51,080 nt of DNA from positions 1-51,080 of the forward strand of contig NZ_SWMS01000016.1 in NCBI RefSeq assembly GCF_005146945.1, written 5' to 3'. The notes beneath the pieces are model-generated. The model was given only the letters and a program-made list of their open reading frames with translations, ran no database searches and was not told the origin of the DNA. Within the stretch, counting starts at the first letter, position 1; every line of letters starts with the position of its first letter. The DNA comes from Prauserella endophytica (GTDB taxonomy: Bacteria; Actinomycetota; Actinomycetes; Mycobacteriales; Pseudonocardiaceae). Positions 27,601 to 35,255 of the stretch are shown piece by piece. Position numbers and translations under genes: made by a program.

Positions 27601-28177
27601 CGTCCACCTGGCCCACTGTGTCGACCCACTCTTCCCAGTCGACGCGACGATGCAGGTTGGCCCCCTCGTCCGTGATAGTCGCCTTGAAGGGCGCCGGAAT
27701 TCGCTTCGACAGGAACGACCACGCCTCCCTGGCCGGTCGGTCCTCGTACGGCCTGTTGACACGGATGAACTCGCGAACCCGCGGGTCGTCGAACTGCAAC
27801 CTGTCGTCGTGCCCTATCAGCGGCTGGTCGCCCACTGCCCAACGCCATACCGCGGCCCACGGGCGCTTCATCTCGGGCGCTACATCTGTGTCGTTGTCCC
27901 CTCGTTCCGTTGTCCGTGGCGGCAGCAGTATCCGCACCGGCGATACGCCGAGTGCCAGCGCCAAGGCAATCAGGTCGTCGGCGTCAACGCGGCGTTGCAG
28001 CTTCTCCACTCTCGTGATGCCGGTGGGCGGTATCGGCCGACCCAGTTCACTCAGTCGCTCAGCGAGCTCTCGTGTGGTCAGCCGCTGCTCGTTACGTAGG
28101 GAACGCACGTTCTCGGCGATATGTTCGCCGATCGGACCGATGTCGTTGGCCCGCTTCTCGGATCCCGTTGCTGCCAT
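27587..28177 (-). CDS. XRE-type helix-turn-helix regulator of the AICE
   Basis: A protein of 196 residues. Residues about 15-85 form a Cro/CI-type helix-turn-helix (IAENVRSLRNEQRLTTRELA, then GITRVEKLQRRVDADDLIAL). The C-terminal part is unassigned. It is read with the integrase, whose start it overlaps, and diverges from xis over 91 bp with operator-like repeats. By position it is the likely repressor that keeps the element silent. ATG 28177 begins at the recognisable domain; an in-frame start at 28222 would run into the promoter region. Confidence 0.85.
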   Translation of the reverse strand: MAATGSEKRANDIGPIGEHIAENVRSLRNEQRLTTRELAERLSELGRPIPPTGITRVEKLQRRVDADDLIALALALGVSPVRILLPPRTTERGDNDTDVAPEMKRPWAAVWRWAVGDQPLIGHDDRLQFDDPRVREFIRVNRPYEDRPAREAWSFLSKRIPAPFKATITDEGANLHRRVDWEEWVDTVGQVDDGER

Positions 28178-28198
28178 GATCGCAGCTTTCCATACGTC

Positions 28199-28244
28199 TT
28201 GACATATGACAACCCCTCGCATAGCTTGCTATCAAGTTCGCATA
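28199..28244 (+). promoter_or_regulatory. Divergent control region: xis/rep promoter with operator-like repeats
   Basis: TTGACA (28199-28204) and TAGCTT (28222-28227) are separated by exactly 17 bases, a near-consensus rightward promoter. The -10 box lies inside the inverted repeat ATAGC-TT-GCTAT (28221-28232). Two direct CGCATA repeats start at 28218 and 28239, two helical turns apart. TTGACATATGACAA is itself nearly palindromic. These are candidate sites for the divergent XRE regulator. Confidence 0.6.
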
Positions 28245-28268
28245 ATCTCTGCGGAGAATGGAGAAAAG

Positions 28269-28472
28269 ATGCGCGAGTTAAAGCCGAGGCTCGCCACCCG
28301 CGCTGAGGTCGCCGAGTACCTCGGCGTGCCGCCCGCGACGCTCACCCAGTGGGCACATCGCGGGAAAGGGCCGGCGTACGCCCTGTGCGGCCGTCACGCC
28401 CGCTACGACTGGCGTGACGTGGAGGCGTGGCTCTCCGCCCGGAAGCGGGGCGGGGGCAAGGTCGCGTGCTGA
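28269..28472 (+). CDS. xis: Excisionase-like MerR/HTH_17 DNA-binding protein
   Basis: A protein of 67 residues. LATRAEVAEYLGVPPATLTQ is a MerR-type helix-turn-helix, followed by the wing (RGKGPAYALCGRHARYDWRDVEAWL) seen in AICE excisionases and plasmid regulators. The ATG at 28269 has GGAGAA upstream; an in-frame start at 28206 falls inside the promoter. First gene of the rightward operon. Excision or transcription control is inferred from fold and location. Confidence 0.8.
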   Translation: MRELKPRLATRAEVAEYLGVPPATLTQWAHRGKGPAYALCGRHARYDWRDVEAWLSARKRGGGKVAC

Positions 28473-28789
28473 ACCCAGAGACGCGAAACGGCGGCCCAAG
28501 GCAGGGGGCCGCCGCCGCTAAAAGGACGAACGCCAGATCATCCGACGGCGCTGAGTCTACCCGCCCGGAGCGACAACTCCGCATCGCGACGTGCGACGTG
28601 TACGAGCCCGCGGCCAGAAGGCGGCGGTACCTCGCGCTCGTCGCGCGCTGCCCGCACTGCGGTGGTTCACACCAGCACTACGCCAACACCCTCGGCGACC
28701 TGCTGACTGGCATCCGCTCCGGCTGTGGCCGCGCCTACCGGCTTCGCTGCACCCGCCTGTTCAACGCCGGGGGTGTGCGTCATGGCTGA
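28466..28789 (+). CDS. Small basic protein with a CPHCGG zinc motif
   Basis: A protein of 107 residues, function not recognised. An N-terminal basic, disordered-looking region is followed by LVARCPHCGGSHQHYA, a single Cys-X2-Cys knuckle with nearby histidines, and a further cysteine pair (SGCGRAYRLRCTR) that could complete a zinc site. The GTG at 28466 overlaps the xis stop by seven bases, and its end overlaps the next ATG by eight. Similar small zinc proteins are common in AICEs and actinophages. Confidence 0.7.
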   Translation: MLNPETRNGGPRQGAAAAKRTNARSSDGAESTRPERQLRIATCDVYEPAARRRRYLALVARCPHCGGSHQHYANTLGDLLTGIRSGCGRAYRLRCTRLFNAGGVRHG

Positions 28790-29114
28790 CGACCACGACG
28801 TCGTGGTGCTCACCCGCTCCGAGTACGCCGCGCTCTACACCGACGCCGCGGCCTGGCGTGAGCTGTGGGCCTCCGAGCACGTCCGCGACCTGCTCGCCGA
28901 GTGGCGAGCGTGGCGCGAGCGGCGCGACCTGTCCGAGTCCACTGCGGCGATGGCCGCGCTCGTCGACTGGCGGGCCGTCGCCAGCGCGCCGAGCTACGTC
29001 GAGCTGCAGCGGCGCCGCTCCTGCTACGAGAAGCCGCCGCGGACACCCGAACAGATTCGCGCCCAGGCCCGCTGGTCCTGGCGCGTGTTCATGACCCAGG
29101 GGAGGGCCGCGTGA
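28782..29114 (+). CDS. Uncharacterised AICE protein
   Basis: A protein of 110 residues with no recognisable domain. It is acidic then basic, tryptophan-rich (AAWRELWASEH, EWRAWRERRD) and probably all-helical. The ATG at 28782 overlaps the preceding gene by eight bases, and its TGA overlaps the GTG of the replication-like gene (GTGA). Its place just before that gene suggests an accessory replication role, but this is only inferred. Confidence 0.68.
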   Translation: MADDHDVVVLTRSEYAALYTDAAAWRELWASEHVRDLLAEWRAWRERRDLSESTAAMAALVDWRAVASAPSYVELQRRRSCYEKPPRTPEQIRAQARWSWRVFMTQGRAA

Positions 29115-30385
29115 GCGAGTACGGCCAGGACTTCCCCGGCGTCGAGGCGGACGAGCCGATCAGCGTTGTGGCCTTCCCGCAGCTGCCGGTGGACGCGCTG
29201 CAGGGCACCGCCGGCAGCATCGTCGAGGCCGTCATGCCCTTCACCGAGGCGCACGAAGCCGCCGTGCTCGCCACGCTGCTGGCCCGTTTCGGCTGCGCCA
29301 TCGGGAACTTTCCGCACCTGCGTGCCGACAACCGCACCCACGCCGCGCGCATCTACCCGTTGGTCGTCGGCAAGACCAGCACTGGCGCCAAGGGCACCTC
29401 GGCCGGCGTGGTCGATGCTCTCTTCGCCGCCGTCGGGCACCACAGCGAATGGGCGGTTTCGAAGGTGTCCGGGCTGTCCTCCGGGGAAGGGCTCATCGAG
29501 CTCGTTCGCGACGGCACCGGGGACAACCCCGACGCGAAGAACTTCGACGAAGGCGTGGCCGACAAGCGGTTGTACGTCGAGGAATCCGAGTTCGGGGGCA
29601 CGCTCTCGGTGATGGAGCGCAACGGCAGCATCCTGCCCAGGGTGCTGCGGGAAGCGTGGGACGGTGCCGTTCTGCGCACCCTGACCCGGGCCTCACCGCT
29701 CACCGCCACCGGTGCCCACATCACCATCATCGGGCACGTCACCCCCGGCGAGCTGAAGATCAAGCTCACCGAAGCGCAGATGTCCGGCGGCACCCTGAAC
29801 CGGTTCCTGCCCATCGCGTCCCGCCGCACGAAGTTGTGCCCGGACGGCGGGAACATCCCAGACCAGGTGCTCGACGCCAGCGGCCGTGTCCTCGCCGACC
29901 GGATCCAGCACGCCCGTGGACTCGACGAGATCAAGCGCACCCCGTCCGCTGACGAGCTGTGGCGTCAGCAGTACGCGCACCTCCGGCGTGAGCTCCCAGA
30001 CGGTCAGGTCTCCAAGATGCTCGCCCGGGCCGTTCCCCAGGTGCTCCGCCTGTCCCTCGCGTACGCCTTGCTCGACGGGCACACCGAGATCGACGAGCCG
30101 CATTTGAGGGCCGCTCTCGCGCTCTGGGAGTACGCCACGGAGACCGCCGAATGGATGTTCGGCACCGAGCCCGACAGCGGCGAGCAGGACGCCCTGGTGG
30201 CCTTCATCGCCACCGCCGGCGCCACGGGCAAGACCAAGACCGAGATCGGCAACGAGCACTACGGGAAGAACAAGAAAGCGGCCGAGATCGACGCCGTACT
30301 CACCCCACTGCTCCGTGACGGTCGGATCCGACAGGAGACGACGAGAGGCCGTGGCCGACCTTCCACGAGGTACTACGCATGCTGA
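29111..30385 (+). CDS. DUF3987-like P-loop ATPase, candidate replication protein of the AICE
   Basis: A protein of 424 residues. Residues 87-97 (GKTSTGAKGTS) form a variant P-loop of the kind seen in DUF3987/YfjI proteins, which are related to phage primase-helicases. LYVEESEF (154-161) is a Walker B-like strand. The C-terminus (about 370-424, KTKTEIGNEHYG to GRGRPSTRYY) looks like a winged helix. No primase catalytic motif is seen, and neither RepSA nor prim-pol homology. It is the only replication-like protein in the element, and iteron-like repeats follow it directly. Confidence 0.68.
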   Translation: MSEYGQDFPGVEADEPISVVAFPQLPVDALQGTAGSIVEAVMPFTEAHEAAVLATLLARFGCAIGNFPHLRADNRTHAARIYPLVVGKTSTGAKGTSAGVVDALFAAVGHHSEWAVSKVSGLSSGEGLIELVRDGTGDNPDAKNFDEGVADKRLYVEESEFGGTLSVMERNGSILPRVLREAWDGAVLRTLTRASPLTATGAHITIIGHVTPGELKIKLTEAQMSGGTLNRFLPIASRRTKLCPDGGNIPDQVLDASGRVLADRIQHARGLDEIKRTPSADELWRQQYAHLRRELPDGQVSKMLARAVPQVLRLSLAYALLDGHTEIDEPHLRAALALWEYATETAEWMFGTEPDSGEQDALVAFIATAGATGKTKTEIGNEHYGKNKKAAEIDAVLTPLLRDGRIRQETTRGRGRPSTRYYAC

Positions 30386-30391
30386 CCCCCA

Positions 30392-30520
30392 CGGAATTAA
30401 CGGAGATACGGACAAACCCTCTGACCTGCGGAAACACCACGGACTTATTCCGAAACTCCGTAACTCCGCGGATTAAACCCGCGACGTTTCCGCACGTCAG
30501 AGGCTTAACCCGTAAATCCG
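30392..30520. other. Iteron-like repeats and 18-bp inverted repeat: candidate replication origin
   Basis: The 170 bp after the ATPase gene are visibly less GC-rich than the surroundings. CCGAAACTCCG (30450-30460) and CCGTAACTCCG (30458-30468) overlap in tandem; CCGTAAATCCG recurs at 30510-30520; a related inverted copy, CGGAATTAACGG, is at 30392-30403. Enclosing them, 30418-30435 and 30486-30503 form an 18-bp inverted repeat with one mismatch. Repeated short units by a replication-like gene suggest an origin; an operator for the next gene is the alternative. Confidence 0.5.
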
Positions 30521-30555
30521 CTTTCTCCGTAGACCAACTACCTGAAGGAAACCGC

Positions 30556-31173
30556 GTGACCCACACCGAAGGCAACGCATTCGTCTCGTGCAGCCACTGC
30601 CAGGTCCCCGTGGAGATCTACCCGCCCGATGACGGTCACGACGTCACCGTCACGTGCGGCCGGTGCGCAGGGACCGCTTGCGCCGTCATCGACGCCACCC
30701 CGGAAGGCGTCGCCGAGGTCGGCCGGTTCGTGGTCGTTGGCGAATCCGAGCGGCACGTGCGCGACCTCATCGGCGGCGACACCGCGCAGCGCGACGACGA
30801 AACCGGCAACGACTGCGCCGACTGGCTACATGAGTTCCTCTCCGCCGGACCCGTGAAGTCGGCCGAGGTCTACAAGGCCGCAGACGCCGCCGGCTTCTCC
30901 AAGGACCAGGCGAAGCGAGCCAAGAAGAAGCTCGGCGTCATCGCCACCCACCCCGACATCAAGGGTCCCTGGTTCTGGGAGGTCCCCGCCGACGACGAGC
31001 CCCAAGGGAGCACCCAAGGGAGCAAGGGAGCGGACTCCCACGCACCCGCTCCCTTGCACCCCTTGAGCGCTCCCTTGGACGACGAGTGCATCCAATGCCA
31101 CCGAAACGCACCACACCGAAACCCGAACACCTGGCTCTGCGCAGCCTGCGAATCAGAGGAGCACGTGGCATGA
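30556..31173 (+). CDS. Protein with two zinc ribbons, AICE
   Basis: A protein of 205 residues. An N-terminal zinc ribbon (CSHCQVP ... CGRCAG), a middle part (GPVKSAEVYKAADAAGFSKD) resembling a winged helix of helicase/primase C-termini, and a C-terminal CIQCHRNAPHR ... CAACES ribbon. The GTG at 30556 has AAGGA at the right distance and shares an 18-base start region with the gene at 31388. The frame is open back to 30379, but that stretch holds the repeats described above. Role unknown; DNA binding is plausible. Confidence 0.7.
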   Translation: MTHTEGNAFVSCSHCQVPVEIYPPDDGHDVTVTCGRCAGTACAVIDATPEGVAEVGRFVVVGESERHVRDLIGGDTAQRDDETGNDCADWLHEFLSAGPVKSAEVYKAADAAGFSKDQAKRAKKKLGVIATHPDIKGPWFWEVPADDEPQGSTQGSKGADSHAPAPLHPLSAPLDDECIQCHRNAPHRNPNTWLCAACESEEHVA

Positions 31174-31391
31174 GCAACCGGCCGAAGCTCACCCCACCAC
31201 CCGAGTTCCGCCGCTACGCCAAACGCGTCCGCTGCACCGACTGCAACTCCGAGACAGGTCGGCCACGTCGCGACGAACACGGCATCTGGCACGTACCGCT
31301 CCTGCACGATCCGTGGTGCCCCGTGCTCAACGGCCAGGTGTCCACGCTCGACATCCACACCCACGCACTCACCCGGAAGGAAACCGCGTGA
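31170..31391 (+). CDS. Small zinc-binding protein, AICE
   Basis: A protein of 73 residues of unknown function. RCTDCNSETG provides one Cys pair and WHVPLLHDPWCPV a His/Cys set, so a small zinc fold is likely. The ATG overlaps the preceding stop (ATGA) and has GAGGAG eight bases before it. Part of a tightly coupled row of small genes. Confidence 0.66.
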   Translation: MSNRPKLTPPPEFRRYAKRVRCTDCNSETGRPRRDEHGIWHVPLLHDPWCPVLNGQVSTLDIHTHALTRKETA

Positions 31392-31639
31392 CCGCGACCG
31401 AACCGAACACCAACGTGGTCATCGACCACACCGAGATCGTGGGCGCATTCGACAGCCTCCCCGACTGCCCCCACTGCCCATCCGAGCCCGCCATCGCCGT
31501 CCCGTCCAACGACCCGCACAGCTGGTCCGCCGTCGTACTCCACCAGCAGGATTGCCGCGGCATGGCCGACGCCCGCGAGGCCCGCAGCAACCTCGACCAC
31601 CACCTGCGGCTCCTCCTCGGCGAGGAGGGCGGCCAGTGA
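31388..31639 (+). CDS. Small protein with CPHC motif, AICE
   Basis: A protein of 83 residues, not recognised. LPDCPHCPSEP and a later HQQDC could bind zinc; the C-terminus is helical (EARSNLDHHLRLLLGEEG). GTG start overlapping the preceding TGA, with the same upstream GAAGGAAACCGC sequence as the gene at 30556. Confidence 0.65.
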   Translation: MTATEPNTNVVIDHTEIVGAFDSLPDCPHCPSEPAIAVPSNDPHSWSAVVLHQQDCRGMADAREARSNLDHHLRLLLGEEGGQ

Positions 31640-31794
31640 AGATCCCCGACCCCCTGAGGGACTGGCTCGTGGCCATCGGCGCGTTCACCGTCGCCGTTGC
31701 CGTCGCCGGCCTGATCGCGCTGAGCATCGTCACCGTCCAAGACGCCATCGCCAAGCGGCGCCGAAGGACGAACGCGGAGCAGAGCGGGCAATGA
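31636..31794 (+). CDS. Single-pass membrane peptide, AICE
   Basis: A protein of 52 residues with one membrane helix (about 11-34, LVAIGAFTVAVAVAGLIALS) and a very basic C-terminal tail (KRRRRTNAEQ), predicting the tail in the cytoplasm. GTG start in a four-base overlap with the previous stop and GAGGAGG upstream. Small membrane proteins of this kind accompany transfer functions in AICEs and conjugative plasmids; the exact role is unknown. Confidence 0.62.
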   Translation: MKIPDPLRDWLVAIGAFTVAVAVAGLIALSIVTVQDAIAKRRRRTNAEQSGQ

Positions 31795-31804
31795 CCACGC
31801 TCGA

Positions 31805-31838
31805 ACCACGGTTCGCCCTTGCAAGGGCGAACCGTGGT
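31805..31838. repeat. Perfect 34-bp palindrome
   Basis: ACCACGGTTCGCCCTTG is followed at once by its exact reverse complement. It lies 11 bases after the membrane peptide gene in a 267-bp stretch without a convincing gene. The direct repeat TTGCGCA-N6-TTGCGCA and the small hairpin TACCCC-CGA-GGGGTA are found nearby. No U-run follows the palindrome. It could be a terminator, a recombination or resolution site, or a single-strand origin. Confidence 0.75.
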
Positions 31839-32061
31839 CCATCCCTTGCGCACCTGCCTTGCGCAGGGGATCGGTCCCGTTTTTTGGTACCCCCGAGGGG
31901 TAGGGACCGCTGGGGCCAGTCGATCTCTCCCCACGGTTTTTTCCACCAACAACACACCGTTTCAGACTTGGAACGGGCTACGTCGTGGGCCGATCGTGGC
32001 TGGTCGCGGCCGATGACGGCGGGATCTACCCAGCCGTGCACAGGAAACAGGAGGATGACAC

Positions 32062-32385
32062 ATGATCAAGATCGTTGAGGCGCCGCCGCGGCGGGAGTCT
32101 GTCGAGGAGTTGCGGGAGCGGCTGCGTGCTCGCGCAGCGGGTGCTGCCGCGCTGCGTGAAAGCGTCCCTGGCGCTGGCGAGAACGCGCTGATCGATCTGC
32201 TCGCAGCGCACGCGCTGGCCGCGAGCGAGGGGCGAGTCAAGGTGATGCAGGAGCAGGCCGCGTCTCCCTCGGGGATGATCTACCGTCCGGCGTCTGAGCC
32301 GGATGCTGAGTGGCTGGAGTTCGAGGTCCCGGCCGAGCGGGAGTTCCCGGAGTCGCGCGTGCGGGTCGCTGAGGGGTGGGCGTGA
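32062..32385 (+). CDS. Uncharacterised AICE protein
   Basis: A protein of 107 residues with no known domain. The N-terminal half is a charged helix (SVEELRERLRARAAGAAALR), the rest is acidic. The ATG is preceded by AGGAGG, a strong ribosome site, and the stop overlaps the ATG of the next gene by one base. Synonymous sites use T and A more often than the flanking chromosomal genes. Confidence 0.68.
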   Translation: MIKIVEAPPRRESVEELRERLRARAAGAAALRESVPGAGENALIDLLAAHALAASEGRVKVMQEQAASPSGMIYRPASEPDAEWLEFEVPAEREFPESRVRVAEGWA

Positions 32386-32756
32386 TGGTCACTTCGTGTG
32401 TCCCTCCGTACGCGGCAGAGCCGATCTGGCCTGGAACGGCCAGCGTGGAGCGTGCGCAGCCGGTGCGAGAGTCCGATCGGGATGGACTGTTGGCGCGTGG
32501 TTTGGCGCGGGTTGCCGCTGATCGGGCGGACCCTGCCCGGGCTCGTCGTCGTGGCCTGGAGGCTGCCGCGCGTGCCACTGGCCGTTCTGTGGCCGATGTG
32601 GAGCGTTCCGCAGCCCAGTTCGGGGTGTCTGGGCGGTCTCGTGAGGTGGCCGACCGGCGGGACGCTGATGACTGGGCTGAGCTCTACATTCGGGCGGTCG
32701 AGTGCGGCGTGGGTTGGCAGACGCGGATCGTTCCTGACGACTGGGAGCCAGCCTAG
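32385..32756 (+). CDS. Uncharacterised AICE protein
   Basis: A protein of 123 residues, not recognised. Arg/Ala/Asp-rich and helical; the C-terminus has DDWAELYIRAVECGVGWQTR. Translation is coupled to the preceding gene by TGATG. It is the last gene of the rightward transcript and is followed 36 bp later by a strong terminator. A possible partner of its neighbour; nothing more can be said. Confidence 0.66.
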   Translation: MVTSCVPPYAAEPIWPGTASVERAQPVRESDRDGLLARGLARVAADRADPARARRRGLEAAARATGRSVADVERSAAQFGVSGRSREVADRRDADDWAELYIRAVECGVGWQTRIVPDDWEPA

Positions 32757-32791
32757 GAAGCCGACGCACTAGGCCCCCACCCCACATGACG

Positions 32792-32826
32792 AAAGGCCCC
32801 TGATCTCTCCAGGTCAGGGGCCTTCT
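32792..32826. terminator. Bidirectional terminator at the centre of the AICE
   Basis: AAGGCCCCTGA (32793-32803) pairs perfectly with TCAGGGGCCTT (32814-32824), ten-base loop, with T-rich flanks. It separates the rightward xis-rep operon from the leftward transfer operon. Confidence 0.9.
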
Positions 32827-32839
32827 CGCGTGGGTTGGT

Positions 32840-33049
32840 CTACTTGATGAGGGTCAGGAGTTTCCGGCCGAGGCGTTCCTTGCGTCCGCTGCCTCTGCAG
32901 CGTCGGCATGCGCGCCACGCTTTGCCGCTGGGGGAGCGGAATCGTCCGGCGCCGTTGCAGCGTCCGCACGGGGCGAACGGCCAGATGATGCACGCGATGA
33001 CGTAGAGCGCGATGAGGGCGAGCGCGACGAGCACGGCTTCAACGGTCAC
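32840..33049 (-). CDS. Small membrane protein with a CxxC-type zinc region, AICE
   Basis: A protein of 69 residues. One membrane helix (about 4-25, EAVLVALALIALYVIACIIW) is followed by CGRCNGAGRF and ACRRCRGSGRKER, a pair of CXXCXGXG repeats like half of a DnaJ zinc domain. GTG start with a weak GGGA. It is the last gene of the transfer operon. Similar membrane-plus-zinc peptides occur beside tra genes in other actinomycete elements; function unknown. Confidence 0.68.
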   Translation of the reverse strand: MTVEAVLVALALIALYVIACIIWPFAPCGRCNGAGRFRSPSGKAWRACRRCRGSGRKERLGRKLLTLIK

Positions 33050-33087
33050 TGTGGTTCCCGTATCTGAAGGGGTAAGGGGTGGGTAGG

Positions 33088-33134
33088 CCTGGCGGGCCGC
33101 TAGCCGCTAGGTCGCTGGTCAGCGGCCCGCCAGG
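33088..33134. other. 14-bp inverted repeat just after tra: terminator or transfer locus
   Basis: CCTGGCGGGCCGCT (33088-33101) pairs perfectly with 33121-33134, loop of 19 bases. The loop and flanks contain repeated CTAG-centred words (CCGCTAG twice, then GTCTAGG and GGTCTAG). In pSVH1- and pIJ101-type systems the cis-acting transfer locus recognised by the Tra protein lies close to the tra gene and has short direct repeats. The stem could equally limit transcription beyond tra. Confidence 0.5.
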
Positions 33135-33155
33135 GGTCTAGGTGGGGGGATAGGT

Positions 33156-35255
33156 CTAGCCCTGTTCGCCGCTAGTGAGTGCGTCGAGCGCGTAGCCCTT
33201 GCGGTTGCTGCCGGCGCCGTCTGGGCCGTTGGCCCACACCTGTGTGGGGCGGACCCCGAACGGGCGCAGCGCGGCCGCGAGCTGCTCGGCGGTCCACCCG
33301 GTGTAGACCTCGGGGCGGAGCTGGGCGAGGCGTTCCAGGACGGTGGTGGTCCACAGCTTCGGCTCGTCGCCGAACACGGCCCGCACGTCGTCGAGCACGT
33401 TGACCACGTGCCGTTCCTCGCCGACCGCGGCGCCGGTGAGGGTTCCGGCCTGCTCGCGCAGCAGCCGGGCCACCTGCACGGCCTTCTTGGCGTCCTCACC
33501 GTCCACGAAGTAGCCGCGCACGATCTGCGGCTCATCCGCGGCGCCCACAAGCCAGCCGACGCCCTTGTCCGAGGGCCGCAGCATGGTGGCGCGGATGCCG
33601 TTGCGGTACGCCGACGTGCCCAGGATCATGTCGTTCTCCAGCTGGCCGGCCACCCGCAGGCAGTACCGAATGCCGACGTTGGCGGAGATGGCCGTGGGCA
33701 GGCTGTCCTTGTCGGGCCGCTGGGTGGCAAGGAGCAGGATCACGCCCAGGGCCCGACCGCGCTTGATGATTCCCGTTGCCAGCCGAGCGGCTTCCTTGCC
33801 GTAGCTGGGATGCGCGAACAACTCCTGACATTCATCCACCACGAACGCCAGGGGCCGCAACTCGGACACTTCGGCGGCCAATCGCGGTGTCACCTTGTTC
33901 TCGGGAGCCCGGCCGGCCTTGGCCAGCTTCTTCAGCGTGGCCGCCCGCGTCTCCAGCTCGGCGTACACCTCGCGCATGGAGGCCACGCACTCGGCCGCGG
34001 TCTCGTCGTCGGCGCCGGACCCGAAGTGGTGCGCCACCGCCTCCAGCGGATCCAGGTCACCGCTGCCCTTGAGTTCGTATATCCGCAGCTGGCACAGCGG
34101 GTCCATGGCTGCGCCGAGCACCAGCACCCGCAAAGCGAACGTCTTCCCGGCGCCGGGCAAGGCTCCAATCAGGACATTGGAGTACATGAGGTCCACACCG
34201 ACCGGCCGGCCGCGCTGGTCGGTGCCGAACGGCAGCGCGGTGAAGATGCTGTGCGGCTTGCCCGTCTTGAGCAGCGGCCACGGCGTCGGCTTCGCCTTGG
34301 CCATGTCGACGTCACCGCACCAGATGACCAGTCGCCCGGCGTGGGCATCCGAGACGGGCTCGGGCCACACCGCGCCCAGGGGGCGCCGCAGCCCGGCGGA
34401 GAGCCGGTCACGGCGTTCGATGACGTCGGATGCGGTGACGCCGTACGGGAGGTCTACCTCGGCGCGCCAGCCGGGGCCGTGCCGCTGGATCGGCGCGGGG
34501 AAGGTGATCCGGGCACCCTTCGCGGTCATCGCGGCGATACCGAGGGAGGACAACGCGCGCTCGACCTGCTCGGAGGTGAGCCGTTCGTAGCGTTCCACGA
34601 CCACGGCGTGCCCGGTCACGGGCCGGTCCTTCGGCGCACCGAGCACACCCAGCGCTGTCACGGTGCCCGCGGTCATGAGCGCGGTGACCCAGCCGGGGCC
34701 GAGGAGCACCACCAGGACACCGCCCACGGTGACCAGGGCGACCACGAGGGCGGCCACGATCGCCCGGTGCTTGACGTGCTCGCCGTGCTGCCGATCCAGC
34801 CGCATGTAGGTGTCGGCGTCGGAGCGGCGCACCGCGTCGAGACGCACCTGGTGAGACTCGGTGTCTAACACCCACCGCCCACCAGCCACCAGGATCTTCA
34901 CCAGCCCGACCGGGGACCAGGCCACCAGCTTCGCGGCGTACAGCGGCACCCGCACCAGGTGGTAGGCCAGGACGTGCCCGGTGTGCCCGGCGGCCCACCG
35001 CGCCACTTCCTTGGCCTCGTCGGTGGAGTGCATCCACGCGGGCAGCACCGGGCGCCGCTCCACTCGTTTCGCGCGCAACCGGGCCGGGGCCTGCTCGGCG
35101 GTGTCGACGGGCTGGGGTTCCTCGATCAGCTCGCCGTCCAGCACCGGTACGGCCTGCTCGACCTCGCCCGGCTCGTCGGCGGGCGCGGGGGTGGCGCCGC
35201 GGAACGGCACCACCTCGCCCACCTCGTCGTCGCGTTCGATGCGCTCGGCGGTCAT
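33156..35255 (-). CDS. FtsK/SpoIIIE-type conjugal DNA translocase (TraSA/TraB-like)
   Basis: A protein of 699 residues. Such proteins move double-stranded DNA between mycelial cells as hexameric pumps, without relaxase or type IV pilus. Two membrane helices (about 165-186 and 189-206), then the motor domain with Walker A GALPGAGKT (364-372) and Walker B LAFVVDECQ (469-477). The C-terminal 60 residues (from about 635) form a winged helix like the one that reads transfer-locus repeats. ATG in a four-base overlap with the DUF2637 gene upstream. Confidence 0.9.
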   Translation of the reverse strand: MTAERIERDDEVGEVVPFRGATPAPADEPGEVEQAVPVLDGELIEEPQPVDTAEQAPARLRAKRVERRPVLPAWMHSTDEAKEVARWAAGHTGHVLAYHLVRVPLYAAKLVAWSPVGLVKILVAGGRWVLDTESHQVRLDAVRRSDADTYMRLDRQHGEHVKHRAIVAALVVALVTVGGVLVVLLGPGWVTALMTAGTVTALGVLGAPKDRPVTGHAVVVERYERLTSEQVERALSSLGIAAMTAKGARITFPAPIQRHGPGWRAEVDLPYGVTASDVIERRDRLSAGLRRPLGAVWPEPVSDAHAGRLVIWCGDVDMAKAKPTPWPLLKTGKPHSIFTALPFGTDQRGRPVGVDLMYSNVLIGALPGAGKTFALRVLVLGAAMDPLCQLRIYELKGSGDLDPLEAVAHHFGSGADDETAAECVASMREVYAELETRAATLKKLAKAGRAPENKVTPRLAAEVSELRPLAFVVDECQELFAHPSYGKEAARLATGIIKRGRALGVILLLATQRPDKDSLPTAISANVGIRYCLRVAGQLENDMILGTSAYRNGIRATMLRPSDKGVGWLVGAADEPQIVRGYFVDGEDAKKAVQVARLLREQAGTLTGAAVGEERHVVNVLDDVRAVFGDEPKLWTTTVLERLAQLRPEVYTGWTAEQLAAALRPFGVRPTQVWANGPDGAGSNRKGYALDALTSGEQG

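Noticed and set aside
31791-32078. Open frame of 95 codons overlapping the membrane peptide gene stop by ATGA
   Set aside because: It consists largely of the 34-bp palindrome and nearby repeats, has poor codon bias, no domain, and overlaps the well-supported gene at 32062.
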